Notes: a model not told the origin generated them from the sequence alone. Numbered from the stretch's first letter, positions 1 to 8,469 are shown. The stretch is 64,000 bases of DNA from Lutibacter maritimus (GCF_900116115.1 NZ_FOZP01000009.1:1-64000); one strand, 5' to 3'. Numbers and translations are program-made.

Positions 1-1
1 A

Positions 2-187
2 AAATACGAATTTGGACTCAAAAAAACTATTAAATCTATAAGCATTGCTCAGAAAATGATTAAACAAGCTGTACAAATTTATAATAATGAAAGATTACAT
101 TGGAGCCTGGATCTTAATACGCCACAAAATGTTCACCAAAATTATAACCAACAAAAATATAAATCATATGCAAAAAAATCAGCGTAG
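2..187 (+). mobile_element. IS3-family transposase (OrfB), C-terminal end, partial
   Basis: The reading frame is open from base 2 to a TAG at 185-187, giving about 61 residues. It contains IYNNERLHWSLDLNTPQNVH, the pattern of the last part of the IS3-family DDE integrase core (YNNxRxHxSLxxxTPxxV). The rest of the gene lies left of the window. A basic tail (YKSYAKKSA) follows, as is usual in OrfB proteins of this family. The putative right end of the element follows about 130 bp downstream, so this copy may be whole to the left. The family call is firm; the exact IS group is not known. Confidence 0.8.
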
Positions 188-287
188 GAATATTGGTAAG
201 TTTTTTAAAACCCACAGGGATTTTTTTGAAAAAACTTATCAATGTTCCGGTAATTTGACTATTTTTAATCCTAATTTTTAACCAAAA

Positions 288-315
288 AATGGTCAACCTA
301 TTTCAGGACAAGACA
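288..315 (+). mobile_element. Putative right terminal inverted repeat of the IS3-family element
   Basis: The bases tcaacctatttcaggacaag then aca end at 315 with the CA expected at an IS3-family right terminus, about 130 bp after the transposase stop. A similar sequence (tcaacctaatttaggacgag then aca) occurs alone at 8779-8802. The left end is outside the window, so the terminus cannot be confirmed by pairing. Confidence 0.55.
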
Positions 316-410
316 TTATTATTACGTTCATTTTCAAGCTTTTCAAATAATTGAAGTAGTAATTTTTTTAACATACTTAGTTTATTAGGTATTCCAAAGT
401 TATAAATAAT

Positions 411-452
411 TTATAAAGTAGCTTGGAAAATATTTTCCAAGCTACTTTATAA
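411..452. repeat. 42-nt perfect palindrome
   Basis: Two 21-nt arms (411-431 and 432-452) are exact reverse complements with no spacer; the core is GCTTGGAAAATATTTTCCAA. As RNA it would fold into a long hairpin. It is not followed by a clear T run on either strand, so it is a poor classical terminator. It may be a terminator relic of an inserted element or a protein-binding dyad. Confidence 0.8.
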
Positions 453-575
453 TATTTTCCAAATCTTATCCAATAATTTTCCATTCAAAATCCTTCATTC
501 CGTTTAATCTTTGCGTTAGAATTAGTAAAAACTTAATTAAGTACGAATTAAGAATGTACATAGGCTAATTCTAAA

Positions 576-653
576 ATGAAGCTCTAAAACAGTAAAGTTA
601 ACCGTTTTGGGAAGCAGTTAATCTTAACTGTTTTTAGACTTCATACTTCCCAA
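576..653 (+). promoter_or_regulatory. Leader with mutually exclusive inverted repeats
   Basis: Three inverted repeats are visible. IR1 pairs 576-592 (ATGAAG, TCTAAAACAG) with 628-644 (CTGTTTTTAGA, CTTCAT). IR2 pairs CAGTTAA (615-621) with TTAACTG (624-630). IR3 pairs TTGGGAAG (607-614) with CTTCCCAA (646-653). IR2 is compatible with IR3, but IR1 competes with both. The layout resembles an attenuator or a multi-site operator upstream of the lipoprotein and kinase genes. Function is inferred from structure only. Confidence 0.45.
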
Positions 654-758
654 GCAAACAAGAAGAAAAATTCTTCAAAGGAACGTATTGCACATTTAGA
701 AAATTTCTGAGTAAAAACTCGGATAGCAATACTATTGTCAAATTTTAAAACAAGAAAA

Positions 759-926
759 ATGAAAAAAATTATTTTATTTGGGATTATTATAGCTTCGGGA
801 TTATTATTTTCCTGCTCAAACGATGATGATTCTGATTTAACAATCCGCGAGGGAAAATCAGAATTATTTGCAACTGGGGGAGAAGAAGATGTGATAACGC
901 CACCACCACCAAAACCGATACCATAA
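759..926 (+). CDS. Small secreted lipoprotein (55 aa) upstream of the sensor kinase
   Basis: This ORF encodes 55 residues from the ATG at 759; the in-frame TTG at 735 would put a polar extension before the signal peptide and is rejected. Residues 1-18 form a signal peptide with lipobox LFSC, so Cys18 would be lipidated. The mature part begins with an acidic stretch (SNDDDSD) and ends in a proline-rich tail (TPPPPKPIP). It lies 50 bp upstream of the TPR sensor kinase on the same strand and follows a structured leader. No family is recognised. A role as a signal or accessory peptide of the kinase is inference from position; it could also be an unrelated surface lipoprotein. Confidence 0.6.
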   Translation: MKKIILFGIIIASGLLFSCSNDDDSDLTIREGKSELFATGGEEDVITPPPPKPIP

Positions 927-976
927 AATTGATATAAAATACTAGTTGATTTATAGTTTTATCTTATTTTAGAGGA

Positions 977-2914
977 ATGAAAAATTTAAAATTTACATTC
1001 CTCTTTTTTGTTGTTTGTAGTTTATTTCTGTTGGCATCTTGTTCTCCAAAAGAAGAATTAAAATCTTCAAATAATAGTAAACAAGATTCTATTAGTGTAT
1101 TCTTACAAGAGATGAAAAATGATACTTTAGCTTTTGAAACTCGGTTACAATCTGCGGATAAAGCGTTACAATGGATACATTCAACAAAAGATAGTTTAGA
1201 TACTAAGGAAATTCTATTGTATAAAATTTATTTATTTGGAAATTTAATGCACTATGATAGTGCTATTAACACTTCAAAAGAATTATTACAAAAAGAAATT
1301 AAAAAGAATGATTCAGCATCCATTAGTCAAAGTTATTATCAATTAGCATACTATTATGATAGGGAACAGCAAAAGGATAGTGCTTATTACTATTATAATT
1401 TGATTAAAAATGAGTTTTTAACATACAATGACAGTATTACAAATGGTCGAATCTTAAATGAAATAGCAGGTATTGAGCGTGTTTATGGAGATTATAATGC
1501 AAGTGAATTTTCAGGCTTATCAGCTTTGAACTATTTAGGAGATAAAGACTCACTTTCTTCAGCAAATGTTTATACTAACTGGGCAATTTCCTCGAAATTA
1601 CAAGGGCAGGTAACTGATGCATTGCTATTTTATAAAAAAGCAATTGATTTAGCATCTTCTAAAGAACAAAAATTAATTATAGCAAATAACATAGCTATTA
1701 CCTATAGAGATATTGGTGATTACACTACTTCAATAAAAATTTTAGATAGCTTGTTAAAAGATACTATCACTATTTTTAGGACTAGAGCCCGGGTTATTGA
1801 CAATCTAGCCTACGTAAAATGGTTGGCGAAAACAAATGAAAATGTGTTGCCCGAGCTGGAAAAAGCCATGGAAATGCGATTAAAAGAAAACGATTTATGG
1901 GGTTTAATTGCCAGTTATGCGCATCTTTCAACATATTATGAAAACATAAATTCTAAAACGGCTCTTTCTTATGCTTCAAAAATGTACGATGTGGCAATCC
2001 GTCAAAATAGTACACCTGATCAATTAGAGGCTTTACAAAAATTGATAGCATTAGATAATCCAATAAAAGCAAAAGAGTATTACCGCAGGTACTTACGTTT
2101 GAATGATAGTTTGCAAAATGCGAAGCAAATAGCCAAAAATCAATTTGCTAAAATAAAATACGATAGTGATAAAAATCGTGAAGAAAATTCACAACTAAAA
2201 ATTAGCACAGCTAATAAGGAACTGGAAATTCAAAAGGGAAAAACAACCAATGTTTTATTGTTCACTTCGGGAAGCACAATTTTTATCACCTTATTAATTT
2301 TTATTTACTATAAAAGGAAAAAATATCAAATAGAAAAAAGGGTAGAAGTTTATAAAACAGAAGAACGCATTTCTAAAAAAATTCATGATGAAATTGCTAA
2401 TAATATGGTAAACATAATGAATAAAGTACAATATACGGAAAACCCAAAAGAAGTGTTGTTGGATGATTTGGAAAAAGTGTATTTATTGACCAGAGATATT
2501 TCGCATCAAAACAATTCAATTGAAACAGGAGCGCATTTTGAACCGTTTTTAAAATCAATGCTTACCAGTTTTAATAGCAATACCACAACTGTTATTCTTA
2601 AGGATATTCAAAAAGTAGGGATGGATTTAATAGCAAAAGAAAAGCAAATTGAATTGTATCGTATTTTGCAAGAACTCATGGTAAATATGCGCAAACACAG
2701 TGAGGCCACGCTTGTTGCAATTACCTTTAAAGTTGATAAAAACCAACTGCATATAAATTACTCAGATAATGGTAAAGGTCTGGATTTGAAAGAATTAAAG
2801 TTTAAAAATGGACTTAAAAATGTGGAAACCCGAATAAAATCAATACCTGGAACTATTACTTTTGAATCATCTTTAAATAATGGCTTTAAAGTATTTATAA
2901 GTTTTAAAAAGTAA
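977..2914 (+). CDS. TPR-containing membrane sensor histidine kinase (HATPase_c, HisKA_3-like)
   Basis: This 645-residue sensor kinase starts with a lipoprotein-type signal (lipobox LASC). TPR-like helical repeats follow from about residue 60 to 385, then a coiled coil, a transmembrane helix at about 427-447 and a kinase core. The phosphoacceptor motif is ERISKKIHDEIANNMVN with His470, a HisKA_3/NarL-type H-box. The ATPase domain has ELMVNMRKHSEA (N-box) and DNGKGL (G1). Such kinases in Flavobacteriia usually sit next to a LuxR-type response regulator, but none follows here. A decayed copy of this kinase's C-terminus lies at 13026-13158 beside an orphan regulator, which suggests the original partner. 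The ligand of the TPR region is unknown. Confidence 0.88.
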   Translation: MKNLKFTFLFFVVCSLFLLASCSPKEELKSSNNSKQDSISVFLQEMKNDTLAFETRLQSADKALQWIHSTKDSLDTKEILLYKIYLFGNLMHYDSAINTSKELLQKEIKKNDSASISQSYYQLAYYYDREQQKDSAYYYYNLIKNEFLTYNDSITNGRILNEIAGIERVYGDYNASEFSGLSALNYLGDKDSLSSANVYTNWAISSKLQGQVTDALLFYKKAIDLASSKEQKLIIANNIAITYRDIGDYTTSIKILDSLLKDTITIFRTRARVIDNLAYVKWLAKTNENVLPELEKAMEMRLKENDLWGLIASYAHLSTYYENINSKTALSYASKMYDVAIRQNSTPDQLEALQKLIALDNPIKAKEYYRRYLRLNDSLQNAKQIAKNQFAKIKYDSDKNREENSQLKISTANKELEIQKGKTTNVLLFTSGSTIFITLLIFIYYKRKKYQIEKRVEVYKTEERISKKIHDEIANNMVNIMNKVQYTENPKEVLLDDLEKVYLLTRDISHQNNSIETGAHFEPFLKSMLTSFNSNTTTVILKDIQKVGMDLIAKEKQIELYRILQELMVNMRKHSEATLVAITFKVDKNQLHINYSDNGKGLDLKELKFKNGLKNVETRIKSIPGTITFESSLNNGFKVFISFKK

Positions 2915-3039
2915 AAAGTATGTTGATGCTGTAGCTAGATAAATTAACCAGACATAGTTAAACTGCAACAACCTATTAATTTAGCACTTACATTTGTAAG
3001 GAATTAGTTGTTAACTTTTCACACATTTTAATTTGGTTT

Positions 3040-3246
3040 TTATTCCTTTGTGTATTCTAATAAATCTCCTGGTTGACAATCTAATGCTTCACAAACTGCT
3101 TCAAGGGTGCTAAACCTAATAGCTTTCACTTTTCCAGTTTTAAGTTTAGAAAGGTTTGCTAAAGTAATATCAACTGTTTCAGATAGTTCATTGAGTGACA
3201 TTTTTCGTTTTGCCATCATTACATCAAGGTTTACAATAATTGCCAT
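3040..3246 (-). CDS. Small XRE-family transcriptional regulator (YozG-like)
   Basis: This 68-residue protein is almost entirely a Cro/CI-type helix-turn-helix, with LSETVDITLANLSKLKTGK as the two DNA-contacting helices and a C-terminal LEAVCEALDCQPGDLLEY typical of YozG-like regulators. It lies 2 bp downstream of a DUF2975 membrane protein gene, a pairing common in bacteria, so the two are probably one operon. It likely binds DNA and may autoregulate; an inverted repeat upstream of the partner gene (3838-3858) is a candidate site. The target and signal are unknown. Confidence 0.85.
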   Translation of the reverse strand: MAIIVNLDVMMAKRKMSLNELSETVDITLANLSKLKTGKVKAIRFSTLEAVCEALDCQPGDLLEYTKE

Positions 3247-3248
3247 AG

Positions 3249-3794
3249 TTATACAGTTTCTTCAAGTTCTTCTTGATATTCAACTCCTTTTGAAAAAATA
3301 GTTGCAATAGCATAAATTACAGCAGCCATTATAATAAAAGCCTGACTGTCGGCCCAAAATTGGTTTAGCTTGTCAATTACAAAACCATAATGTTCCAATT
3401 CTATTGTTAATTGCCTTGCAATATAACTTAACAAACCAATTGATAGTGTGTAATAACTAATTTTATAAATCTGTTTTGAAACTAAATTGTTGAATGGTTT
3501 TGATAGATTAATTTTGGATGCTAATACAATTACAATGTAAAATAAAACTGCTTTTAAAATAGAAATGGTCAAGATAAATCCATACATTCCGAAAAAAGCA
3601 AATTTACTACTTTCATACATTTCACTTAAGTCCAGTTTTTGATATAGATTTTGGACAAATTCTGGTTTGAATAGACTGAAAATAAAATTCACAATCAATC
3701 CTCCAGCTTCAATACATAAGCCAACGAAAATAATCCATGAAACAATTATCAGTCCTTTAAATATAAAGTTTTTTGTTTTTACTTTTGTTTTCAT
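3249..3794 (-). CDS. DUF2975 family membrane protein
   Basis: The 181-residue protein has four predicted membrane helices, at roughly residues 12-38, 65-92, 108-130 and 150-170. The order and spacing match the DUF2975 family, whose biochemical role is not known. The gene is immediately upstream of a YozG-like XRE regulator (2-bp gap), the usual partner, so a membrane-linked signalling or toxin-antitoxin-like unit is possible but unproven. The start is an ATG preceded by the AT-rich A/T tract typical of the phylum. Confidence 0.75.
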   Translation of the reverse strand: MKTKVKTKNFIFKGLIIVSWIIFVGLCIEAGGLIVNFIFSLFKPEFVQNLYQKLDLSEMYESSKFAFFGMYGFILTISILKAVLFYIVIVLASKINLSKPFNNLVSKQIYKISYYTLSIGLLSYIARQLTIELEHYGFVIDKLNQFWADSQAFIIMAAVIYAIATIFSKGVEYQEELEETV

Positions 3795-3837
3795 TTTTTT
3801 AATTGATTACCTAATTACGATACAATTATAAATAAAA

Positions 3838-3858
3838 ATTTATTGATAAACAATAAAT
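3838..3858. promoter_or_regulatory. Inverted repeat upstream of the DUF2975/XRE operon
   Basis: ATTTATTG (3838-3845) and CAATAAAT (3851-3858) are exact inverted copies with a 5-nt spacer, 44 bp before the DUF2975 start. The dyad is a plausible operator for the adjacent XRE regulator. The region is very AT-rich, so chance dyads are not rare. Confidence 0.3.
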
Positions 3859-4029
3859 ATATTTCTTTTATAGATAAATAATTGTTAAAAAAATTAAACC
3901 TAGTAATTTAATAAAATCAAAGTTGTGTATTTTTCTTTATTAAAATTAAAAAAGGTTACATTCTCAGGCATTCTTTTTTATAGAAGTAAGTAGTTTGATA
4001 TGTGTATTGTTGTTTGTAGTATTCTCTTA

Positions 4030-4566
4030 CTATATTTTAAGTGTTTTATATACCTCATCAAACACATTATGTTTGTCTGCGAGAACTATTAAAGTATCCT
4101 GCGCTTTAATTATTGTTGCTCCATTGGGTGTTAAATAATTATTATCTCTTATAATCATTGCAATTATTGCATTTTTTGGAAATCCTAGTTCAACAATTTT
4201 CTTATTTACAGCAAAACAGTTTGAAGTTATTAAAATTTCTTTCATTTCAGCTTTGGGATTTTCTGATAATAGTAAATCTGTTGCGGTTAATTTCTTTGCT
4301 TGTTCAGGTAATGCCACACCTAACCATTTTGCAACTATAGAAAGGGTGGTTCCTTGAATTAATATTGAGGTTACCGAAATAAAAAATACAATGTTAAAAA
4401 TCATATGTGCTTTGTCAATTCCAGCTAAAAGTGGATAAGTAGCAAATACAATTGGAACAGCACCACGCAACCCAACCCAAGAAATATAAAATCGTCTTTT
4501 AAGCTTCATTTTAAAAAACATTAGGCTAATAAATATGCTTGGTTTAAATGTAAGTATAGATTTTAT
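4030..4566 (-). pseudogene. Truncated CPA1-type potassium/proton antiporter, C-terminal fragment
   Basis: An ORF of 163 codons (4030-4521) starts in the middle of a known fold: YISWVGLRGAVPIVFATYPL is the conserved late membrane segment of CvrA/NhaP2-type antiporters, followed by a last helix and a TrkA-C (RCK_C) domain ending in AQDTLIVLADKHNVFDEV. Intact members are close to 480-500 residues. Codons upstream of the ATG stay in frame and still read like the family (FKPSIFISLMFFKMKLKRRF) back to about 4566, then homology stops before the next gene. About two thirds of the protein, including the ion-binding helices, is missing, so antiport is not expected. Confidence 0.75.
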
Positions 4567-4584
4567 GAGGTGTTGAGGTTTGTT

Positions 4585-5166
4585 TTATGATATTTGATTA
4601 AGTATGTATTTCTCAATTTCCCAAATTCCATTGTCTTTTTTTAATATATACATTCCATACTCTCCAGCTAAACAACTCACAGCTGTTTCAACGCCAATAA
4701 TTGCTCGACTATAATTAGAATTAAATGCAATTCTGGTGAAGCTTAGATATAAATGAAAATCATCAAATTCACATTTACTTTTCATATTTTGAATATGTTT
4801 TTCGGTTAGCTCAATAAATTTCACATCATCAAATAAATTAATTTCACTAATTTTGATAGGTTTATTTGTCTGAAGAGTTTGTAATTTTTCAAACAATTCT
4901 CCATATTCAAGTCTATTTTTATCACTCATACCAATTGTTTTTCCAATAGGTTCCATTATTGGGTTTACAGCTACAATAAAATGATTGTCAATATAAAATT
5001 TACGTATATCAAAATCTTTGTTGTGCTCAGATTTAAATGGATGGCTTGAAGGTGAGTTTTTGGCAATTAAATTAATAATTTTGTAAATGTTAGTGTTTTC
5101 TTGATTTGAATATTTATCACAATTTGTTAGTGAAACTAACAATAAAATTAGAATGTAATTTTTCAT
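4585..5166 (-). CDS. Hypothetical lipoprotein
   Basis: From the ATG at 5166 the product has 193 residues with a signal peptide and lipobox LTNC, so it should be a membrane-anchored lipoprotein. An ATG three codons upstream (5175) is also possible. The mature part has mixed alpha/beta character (for example AFNSNYSRAIIGVETAVSCLAGEYGMYILKK read in two halves) and resembles small secreted proteins with a cystatin/NTF2-like sheet, but no family is recognised. The next ORF downstream is the antiporter remnant. Function unknown. Confidence 0.6.
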   Translation of the reverse strand: MKNYILILLLVSLTNCDKYSNQENTNIYKIINLIAKNSPSSHPFKSEHNKDFDIRKFYIDNHFIVAVNPIMEPIGKTIGMSDKNRLEYGELFEKLQTLQTNKPIKISEINLFDDVKFIELTEKHIQNMKSKCEFDDFHLYLSFTRIAFNSNYSRAIIGVETAVSCLAGEYGMYILKKDNGIWEIEKYILNQIS

Positions 5167-5175
5167 TTTTAGCAA

Positions 5176-5791
5176 TTTTTTAAATTCAGAACTAATATTT
5201 AAATATTGAATTCAATTTTTATTTGATATAAATCACAAAGGTTAATCGTATGAAAAATTGAGGATTTGAAAACGCAATTCTTTCACATTATATGCAACCA
5301 TAAATATAAAAATAAACTTGGTTTTAGCACCAAAATAGCTATTATTTTTACCGTACTTTTTTATAACTTTATTTGAATTAATAGAACCTAAAGAGATTGT
5401 TTTTTGCCTTCAATACAATCTAAATATATTCCTTCTATCATTTTATTATCATTATTTTTAATGGTATAGGTTTTATGTTTTTTTCTCTAAAATTTTCCAA
5501 TCTATTTTTTTGATAAAGTAATTTACACCGTAAGCCTTTTGCATAAAATAGGTTAGTGCCATTCCTTAATTTTATGGATTCAATTAGTGAACGGTATGAT
5601 TTTTTAGATAAAATTTGGTTTTTGTGTACTGCTTTTAGCCATATTAAAAATCATTTGTTGTACAACACAAAGAACCACCAGCATAAGGCTTCTTGTGGTT
5701 CAAACTAATTTTTTTTGCAACTTACGAGTAAGGAAGAATGGATAAAACTGCAATTAATGATTTCATAGAGTTTAATATTACTTATGTTGCT
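5176..5791. other. 616-bp intergenic stretch, no recognisable gene; one terminator-like hairpin
   Basis: Both strands are broken by stops. A 44-codon frame on + (5574-5708) and about 70 open codons on - around 5450-5650 resemble nothing I know. GAACCAC (5672-5678) pairs with GTGGTTC (5695-5701) and is followed by a run of eight T (5710 onward), which looks like a terminator on the + strand with no gene left to serve. Together with the truncated antiporter nearby, this suggests gene decay. Confidence 0.5.
5672..5717 (+). terminator. Orphan terminator-like hairpin
   Basis: A 7-bp stem (5672-5678 with 5695-5701) with a 16-nt loop is followed by a T run. No + strand gene lies upstream, so it may be a leftover of a deleted gene. 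Confidence 0.35.
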
Positions 5792-7300
5792 TTATTCTAA
5801 ATTCCTGCGAACAATTTCTTCTCCAATCTCTCTAAAATATTCAGATATGATTTTTTGCCATAAAACCACTCCGTTTTCTGAATTTGAAAATAGTACTAAA
5901 CCATCTTTAGAATTTTTCAAGATTAAAGCTATTGTTTTTGTGCCATAATCTCCACCTGTGTGCATAAATGCAGTTTCGTTATTAGGTAAGTTAGTTAACA
6001 TTTGCATTCCTAAACTCCAATCAACTCCCTTTTTCTCGTGTGCTTGAACTTTTAGAAATTCATCATAAATTTTTTCCGATAAACCAGCTCCATTTAAAAC
6101 ATACACCAAAAATTTAGAGTAATCTTCTGCTGTTGTTAGTAAATTTGCTGAAGCATTTGCAACAGTATATTTTTCATAGTTTATTGCTTTTCCGTTTTCA
6201 TCGTGTTCAACTGCATATTGTTTTTCATCAATTTTTTCTGTCCAGTAATAGTGGGTATTATTCATTCCAAGCGGTTTAAATAATTTTTCTTGAGCAATGT
6301 CTTCAAAAGGGCGCTTCAATTTCTTTTCAATTGCTTTTCTAAGATATTCAAAACCTTCTCCAGAATATTGCCATTTTGTTCCTGGTTCAAATTGAAATAA
6401 TAACTTACTATCATCTGTTAAATATCTCCAGTTAGGAAAACCCGATTGGTGAGATAAAATATGTCTTGTAGTTAGTTTATTTAAATAGTTACTATTTTTT
6501 ATATCTTCATCTATAAAATACTTTGAAACAGGTTCGTCCAAGCTCCAAGCGCCTTCATCAATAAGTTTTAATACAACAAAGGCAGTTATTGGTTTTGTTA
6601 AGGATGCAACTTTATAAATGCTGTTATTTGAAATTGGTTGATTTGACTTTTTGTTTCCAAATGTTCGTATTTGTTGAAGGTTACCGTTTTTAATTAACCC
6701 TATTGCTATTGATGGAATTTTATGTTTTATTAATAACGCTTCTATATTTTGGTCATTATCAAACAAAGGAAGCGCATAATTAGCATTGAACTCTTCGCCA
6801 TAATTTTTTACAGGTTTATGATCATAACTCAAAATTCGTTTAGCTTTCCAGTCTCCATTTTCTAAAACCCAAGTGGTTATAAATTTGGCATAGCCTGTTA
6901 TATAAATTTCTTTGTTTGGTTCTTTAATATAAAAATTATGTTCTCCTTTTTGAATAGCACCATATAATTCTCCATTATTTTTTAAAGGATATACTTCAAG
7001 AGTTTCAGGCAGTAATCTTCTTATTGGTTTGTAATTAAAATCACCACAGATATTTTTTGAAAAAGCTTCATTAAACTGTTCTAAATTTTGAGCACCACCC
7101 ACGTCGTGAAAAAACTCTAAATCTTGATGAAGTACTTTTTTTAAAGCATCGAAATTACACTTGTTAAATCCTTCATTGAAAATAAGACTATCAGCTTTTT
7201 TAAGTTCAATAAATAAGTTTGAATCTTCTGCGACTTGAGCAATACTGTTTTTAATTGTTAGAATTAATGCGATTGCTAAAATTAATTTGTACGATTTCAT
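5792..7300 (-). CDS. Serine hydrolase, class C beta-lactamase/PBP4*-like, with N-terminal DUF4440-type domain
   Basis: This 502-residue exported protein has a signal peptide (cleavage after NSIAQ). An NTF2-like/DUF4440-type domain spans about residues 25-165 (FDALKKVLHQDLEFFHDVGG) and a beta-lactamase-fold hydrolase about 180-495. Catalytic motifs are visible: SLTK (SxxK, nucleophile serine) in YKVASLTKPITAF, YSGEG in place of YxN, and HTGG in place of KTG. Family members are D-aminopeptidases, esterases or PBP-like enzymes rather than true resistance enzymes. The substrate cannot be told. The gene is divergent in neighbourhood from an XRE regulator (7402-7947) on the same strand upstream. 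Confidence 0.85.
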   Translation of the reverse strand: MKSYKLILAIALILTIKNSIAQVAEDSNLFIELKKADSLIFNEGFNKCNFDALKKVLHQDLEFFHDVGGAQNLEQFNEAFSKNICGDFNYKPIRRLLPETLEVYPLKNNGELYGAIQKGEHNFYIKEPNKEIYITGYAKFITTWVLENGDWKAKRILSYDHKPVKNYGEEFNANYALPLFDNDQNIEALLIKHKIPSIAIGLIKNGNLQQIRTFGNKKSNQPISNNSIYKVASLTKPITAFVVLKLIDEGAWSLDEPVSKYFIDEDIKNSNYLNKLTTRHILSHQSGFPNWRYLTDDSKLLFQFEPGTKWQYSGEGFEYLRKAIEKKLKRPFEDIAQEKLFKPLGMNNTHYYWTEKIDEKQYAVEHDENGKAINYEKYTVANASANLLTTAEDYSKFLVYVLNGAGLSEKIYDEFLKVQAHEKKGVDWSLGMQMLTNLPNNETAFMHTGGDYGTKTIALILKNSKDGLVLFSNSENGVVLWQKIISEYFREIGEEIVRRNLE

Positions 7301-7401
7301 TTTAATTTTTTATTGATTTTTGAAAGTACAAACCTATTTAAGTATTTTGATAAAATAATTAAAATCCCCCTGACAATTATACGACAAACTCCCGACAGAA
7401 A

Positions 7402-7947
7402 TTATATGAGGCTGAAATTCAGTCTGATATACAGTTTTTGGCTTTTATCTAATTCTATAGCGTTTCTAATAATGATAAATAGATTAATTATAGGGAAACT
7501 AATTAATGTCATTAAAAATAATTGTTTGGTTGTTCCAAGCCATTTGGGTATAAAAAGACTTAAACCACATACAACAACACCAATAATTGTGTATAAAACT
7601 TGCACAGAAATAATCTGTTTATTCACTTCATTCGCTTGTTTTTTATACTTCATAATCAAAAACGGAAGTATAATATTTAAAGGTGGAAAAACTACACCAA
7701 ATATTGATGACAGGTTGATATATTTTGCGAGTTGATAATTTATAATTTTTGTTTTTGACTCGGATTTATTTTCTTTCAAATCATCTTCTGAAATTCCTAA
7801 AGCCTTTGCCAAAACTTTTAAAGTATGCCCTTTTGGCTCTGTTCCTTTTTCAATTCGTTGAATTGTTCTTGTAGAAACACCCGCTTTTTCTGCTAATTCC
7901 TCTTGAGTTAGATTAAGTTTTTCTCTATATTTTAGAAGTTTATTCAA
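7402..7947 (-). CDS. XRE-family regulator with C-terminal membrane domain
   Basis: Residues 1-60 form a clear Cro/CI helix-turn-helix (LTQEELAEKAGVSTRTIQRI, then a conserved EKG turn). A short linker leads to about 110 residues with four hydrophobic segments, the DUF4870-like arrangement common in flavobacterial membrane-tethered XRE proteins. Total length is 181. It could sense a membrane or envelope state and act on nearby promoters; a 12-bp palindrome sits 25 bp upstream of its start. It lies just upstream of the serine hydrolase on the same strand, about 100 bp away, and may regulate it. Target unknown. Confidence 0.85.
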   Translation of the reverse strand: MNKLLKYREKLNLTQEELAEKAGVSTRTIQRIEKGTEPKGHTLKVLAKALGISEDDLKENKSESKTKIINYQLAKYINLSSIFGVVFPPLNIILPFLIMKYKKQANEVNKQIISVQVLYTIIGVVVCGLSLFIPKWLGTTKQLFLMTLISFPIINLFIIIRNAIELDKSQKLYIRLNFSLI

Positions 7948-7971
7948 TTTTTAAGTGTTCTTTTATATAGC

Positions 7972-7983
7972 ATACAATTGTAT
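7972..7983. promoter_or_regulatory. 12-bp palindrome upstream of the XRE membrane regulator
   Basis: ATACAATTGTAT is a perfect palindrome 25 bp before the ATG of the XRE gene, a natural place for an autoregulatory operator. It is short, so chance cannot be excluded. Confidence 0.35.
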
Positions 7984-8211
7984 TTTTATATGGTTTATTA
8001 CTTGTTTTAAGTGCCTAATTTAGCAAAAAAAACCGAATAGAAAATCCGCGAGGATTTTTTTGAAAGTAGGCTGAACAAAAAATAAATTATATGCGTTTTT
8101 ATCCACTGGCTTTTATTTTGTTAGTTATAAATTTTATTGAATTTTATTTTTAACATTCAGAAATCTGACTATTAAAATAAAAAGCTTTAAATTAATTATT
8201 AACTCAAATAA

Positions 8212-8243
8212 TTAGGGGGCATTAAATAAATAGCATATATTTG
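8212..8243 (+). promoter_or_regulatory. Bacteroidota-type promoter of the cold-shock gene
   Basis: TATATTTG (8236-8243) matches the -7 box TAnnTTTG exactly. A weak -33 box (TTAG, 8212-8215) lies 20 nt upstream. The implied start near 8250 gives a leader of about 220 nt before the cold-shock ATG at 8470. Confidence 0.45.
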
Positions 8244-8469
8244 CAATTCAATAAAATATACCTATAGAATTTTAAGGTAGTATATAGTACAATTAGTTTT
8301 TACGAGTTTTCTCTTCTTTCCAATTTTATTTTTACAATTACTTTTTCAATAGTGTTTTTAAGTTAATAGATTGTTTTTTCAGTCTAATTATTATTCTTTA
8401 GTATACTTTTCTTAACTAGGATGTTTTTTATTGAAAAAATAATAATTAATAATTTAAAATTAAGTAAAG

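Larger units (their letters stand above)
316..758. other. Intergenic stretch with a long palindrome and a structured leader
   Basis: No convincing gene is seen between the IS end and the small lipoprotein gene at 759. The stretch holds a perfect palindrome (411-452) and a set of overlapping inverted repeats (576-653), described separately. The 60-aa frames crossing 87-296 are shadows of the IS end. Confidence 0.6.
7948..8469. other. 522-bp intergenic stretch: XRE operator, orphan hairpin, cold-shock leader
   Basis: No gene is seen. It contains a 12-bp palindrome by the XRE gene (7972-7983) and a short hairpin AAAATCC-gcga-GGATTTT followed by T (8041-8061) without a gene to serve. A likely promoter for the cold-shock gene lies at 8212-8243, leaving a leader of roughly 220 nt, a length typical of cold-shock mRNAs. 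Confidence 0.5.

Noticed and set aside
87-296. Overlapping 60-64 aa frames on both strands near the left edge
   Set aside because: They run through the transposase end and IS terminus in other frames and look like no protein; the transposase frame from base 2 explains the region.
3107-3301. ORF on the + strand antisense to the XRE/DUF2975 pair
   Set aside because: It is a shadow of two well-supported genes on the other strand.
5574-5708. 44-codon ORF on the + strand in the 5.2-5.8 kb gap
   Set aside because: No promoter, no recognisable motif, and composition like random AT-rich sequence; it runs through a terminator-like hairpin.
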